A stretch of DNA of 8,042 bases from Oscillospiraceae bacterium (lineage in GTDB: Bacteria > Bacillota > Clostridia > Oscillospirales > Oscillospiraceae): positions 1-8,042 of the forward strand of contig JAEDFW010000077.1 in assembly GCA_016297855.1 (NCBI GenBank), written 5' to 3'. This document shows, piece by piece, positions 6,771 through 8,042 of this stretch; the first letter of the stretch is position 1; each line of letters starts with the position of its first letter. The notes under the pieces are model-generated. The model ran no database searches, had not been told where the DNA came from, and saw nothing but the letters and a program-made list of their open reading frames with translations. A program made the translations under genes and the position numbers.

Positions 6771-6799
6771 ATTATACCATATGTAAGACGCTAAAAAAA
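6771..6799 (-). promoter_or_regulatory. Sigma-A promoter with extended -10 for secA-pgeF-binding protein operon
   Basis: On the minus strand TATAAT (6776 down to 6771) is a perfect -10 and is preceded by TGG, giving the extended TGnTATAAT form. The -35 position at 17-bp spacing (6794-6799) is only a T-tract and does not match TTGACA, which is tolerated with an extended -10. Transcription would begin near 6764, leaving a leader of about 45 nt that includes the palindrome at 6735-6748 and the AGGAGG at 6730-6735. Since pgeF and the lipoprotein gene follow without gaps, this is the likely promoter for all three genes. Confidence 0.75.
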
Positions 6800-6813
6800 G
6801 AAGAAATTGTGAA

Positions 6814-6826
6814 TTTGCGCCGCAAA
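6814..6826. repeat. 13-bp inverted repeat between the divergent promoters
   Basis: TTTGCG-C-CGCAAA is a perfect inverted repeat with a single central base. It sits about 15 bp beyond the -35 position of the secA promoter and 15 bp before the -35 of the HAD gene promoter, so a protein bound here could act on both. It may also be chance in GC-rich sequence. No regulator family is recognised. Confidence 0.3.
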
Positions 6827-6841
6827 ACGCCGCTTGCGTCC

Positions 6842-6870
6842 TTGATTTCAGCACAGCAGGCTGGTAGAAT
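6842..6870 (+). promoter_or_regulatory. Sigma-A promoter for the HAD phosphatase-transporter pair
   Basis: TTGATT (6842-6847, 4 of 6 matches to the -35) is followed after exactly 17 bp by TAGAAT (6865-6870, 5 of 6 matches to the -10), with TGG directly in front of the -10 as an extended element. Transcription would start near 6877, giving a leader of about 26 nt that contains the ribosome binding site. It faces away from the secA promoter. Confidence 0.7.
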
Positions 6871-6902
6871 GATGCTGAATTTAAAAAGAGCTGGAGAAAA
6901 AG

Positions 6903-7736
6903 ATGGCAATCAGACTGGTCGCGGCCGATCTTGACGGCACGCTTCTGACTTCGGAAAAAACAATCAGCCCTGCCACGCAGCGCGCCATTACCCGCGCGCA
7001 GGCAGCGGGCATTCACTTTGCCGTAAGCACGGGACGGATGCTGTGCGAGTGCGGCGAAATCCTCACAGCGCTTCCGCAGGTGCGCTATATCTCCTGCAGC
7101 AGCGGCGCGCGCGTGCTCGATCTTGCGCGGCATGAAAGTATCTACGAGGCCTGCCTCACGCCGCAGCAGGCGTGGACGCTTTATACAAGGCTAAAGGACT
7201 TCGGCGGCATTTTCTGCTACTTTACAGACGGCAACGTGTACTGCGACGCGGCGCTCTGGCGCGCGGCAGACACGTTTCTGGAGCCGTGGGCGGCGGACTA
7301 TATCCGCAAGTTCTACCTGCCGGCGGACAATTATGAGGCCTTTCTCCGAACCAATGACCAGCCGGTGGAGAAGCTGTTTCTCATGTTCCCCACCCAGCAG
7401 CAGCGCGACGCGGCATGGGATGCCGTGCGGCAGCTTCCTTTGTACATTGCTGCTTCCGCGCCCATCAATCTTGAGATCACCGCAATGCAGGCCGACAAGG
7501 GCGCAAGCCTCGACGCGCTGCGGCATCATCTGGGCCTTAGCAGAAGCCAGATCATGGCCATCGGCGACAGTGAAAACGACCTCAGAATGCTCGGCTATGC
7601 AGCTGTGCCGGTCGTAATGGCAAATGCAGATGACGAGATCAAATCCATCGCCGCGCTCATCGCGCCCAGTAACGACGAAGACGGCGTGGCATGGGTGCTG
7701 AACCAGTTGGCAGAGGGGAAATTATCATGGACCTGA
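6903..7736 (+). CDS. Cof-type HAD-IIB family hydrolase (small-molecule phosphatase)
   Basis: This is a cytoplasmic Mg-dependent phosphatase of the haloacid dehalogenase superfamily, Cof/YidA type. Members dephosphorylate sugar phosphates, nucleotides, FMN or pyridoxal phosphate, often with loose specificity. The 277 residues are the usual length. Motif I is DLDGT (9-13) with the nucleophile Asp9 and acid/base Asp11. Motif II is Ser42-Thr43-Gly44-Arg45. The motif III lysine is Lys199 in QADKGASLDAL. Motif IV is GDSENDLRML (221-230) with Asp222 and Asp226, followed by VVMANADDEIKSIA. The type IIB cap occupies roughly residues 85-190. The ATG follows GGAG (6893-6896) at 6 nt. All catalytic residues are present, so it should be active. 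The substrate cannot be read from the sequence. Its 3' end overlaps the next gene by 10 nt, so the two are co-transcribed. Confidence 0.95.
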   Translation: MAIRLVAADLDGTLLTSEKTISPATQRAITRAQAAGIHFAVSTGRMLCECGEILTALPQVRYISCSSGARVLDLARHESIYEACLTPQQAWTLYTRLKDFGGIFCYFTDGNVYCDAALWRAADTFLEPWAADYIRKFYLPADNYEAFLRTNDQPVEKLFLMFPTQQQRDAAWDAVRQLPLYIAASAPINLEITAMQADKGASLDALRHHLGLSRSQIMAIGDSENDLRMLGYAAVPVVMANADDEIKSIAALIAPSNDEDGVAWVLNQLAEGKLSWT

Positions 7737-8042
7737 CACTTCAAATGGCGCTCATCGTGGCTGTGGGCGTATTTCTGGCCTCTTTTATGGACGCGATCGC
7801 CGGCGGCGGCGGGATCATCTCGGTGCCGACGTACTTATTGGCGGGCTTGCCTGCGCACATGGCGCTTGGGACGAACAAGCTGTCCTCCGGCCTCGGCACG
7901 GTGGTGTCCACGGCGCGGTTCGTCAAAAACGGCTATGTCGACTGGAAGCTAGGCGTGCCGTCGATCGTCCTGGCGCTCATCGGAGCACATTTCGGCACGC
8001 GGCTGCAGCTGGCCATCCGTGAGGAATACTTAAAATATCTGC
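7727..8042 (+). CDS. TauE/SafE-type sulfite/anion exporter family membrane protein (3' partial)
   Basis: An ATG at 7727, inside the end of the HAD gene and 8 nt after GAGGGG (7713-7718), opens a frame that continues to the window end, giving 105 residues. It starts MDLTLQMALIVAVGVFLASFMDAIAGGGGIISVPTY-like: a first membrane helix (about 6-24), the glycine-rich AGGGGIISVP signature, then GTNKLSSGLGTVVST (48-62) and another hydrophobic segment (about 76-92). These are the hallmarks of the N-terminal half of TauE/SafE (formerly DUF81) proteins, which usually have about 250 residues and 7-8 membrane helices. Characterised relatives are linked to export of sulfite, sulfoacetate or other organosulfur anions, and most are uncharacterised. 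The remainder lies outside the window, so integrity cannot be judged. Confidence 0.9.
   Translation, partial: MDLTLQMALIVAVGVFLASFMDAIAGGGGIISVPTYLLAGLPAHMALGTNKLSSGLGTVVSTARFVKNGYVDWKLGVPSIVLALIGAHFGTRLQLAIREEYLKYL

Noticed and set aside
6756..7133. Minus-strand open frame of 125 codons across the secA-HAD intergenic region
   Set aside because: It covers the start of the HAD gene with catalytic DLDGT on the other strand, crosses both promoters, and has no motif or ribosome binding site.

Overview
The window looks like chromosomal sequence from an anaerobic Firmicute, probably a Clostridia lineage of the Oscillospiraceae type found in gut communities. This is inferred from the GC-rich coding sequence, strong AGGAGG-type ribosome binding sites, the lipoprotein style, and a SecA with a long insertion and a zinc-binding SEC-C tail. 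No marker gene here fixes the taxonomy. Nothing indicates a phage, plasmid, CRISPR array, insertion sequence, tRNA or rRNA.

Layout, left to right. (1) Bases 1-569, plus strand: the C-terminal part of an unidentified, probably extracellular beta-rich protein, closed by a very strong intrinsic terminator. (2) Bases 611-737: an AT-rich intergenic region with an almost perfect dyad (643-667) and a weak candidate promoter. It leads into a monocistronic short-chain dehydrogenase/reductase gene (738-1475) that resembles the bile-acid enzyme BaiA in several motifs. (3) Bases 1494-1527: a 15-bp hairpin that serves as a bidirectional terminator between convergent units. (4) Bases 1537-6718, minus strand: a tight three-gene operon transcribed as secA, then pgeF, then a family 5 solute-binding lipoprotein. 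Spacing is 2 nt between secA and pgeF, and there is a 4-nt stop/start overlap between pgeF and the lipoprotein gene. (5) Bases 6719-6902: a divergent control region with a recognisable promoter in each direction and two short palindromes. (6) Bases 6903-8042, plus strand: a Cof-type HAD phosphatase overlapping by 10 nt with the start of a TauE/SafE-type membrane transporter that runs off the window.

The minus-strand operon joins the Sec translocation motor, a purine-nucleoside/cell-wall-linked enzyme of the YfiH family, and an exported lipoprotein that would itself be a Sec substrate. The plus-strand pair combines a small-molecule phosphatase with an anion-exporter-like protein, with no sequence evidence for a shared substrate. 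Most of the window is ordinary housekeeping and accessory metabolism, and I found no convincing new multi-gene system. The points most worth a second look are the BaiA-like dehydrogenase with its upstream dyad, the translationally coupled orphan binding protein behind secA, and the palindrome abutting the secA ribosome binding site.
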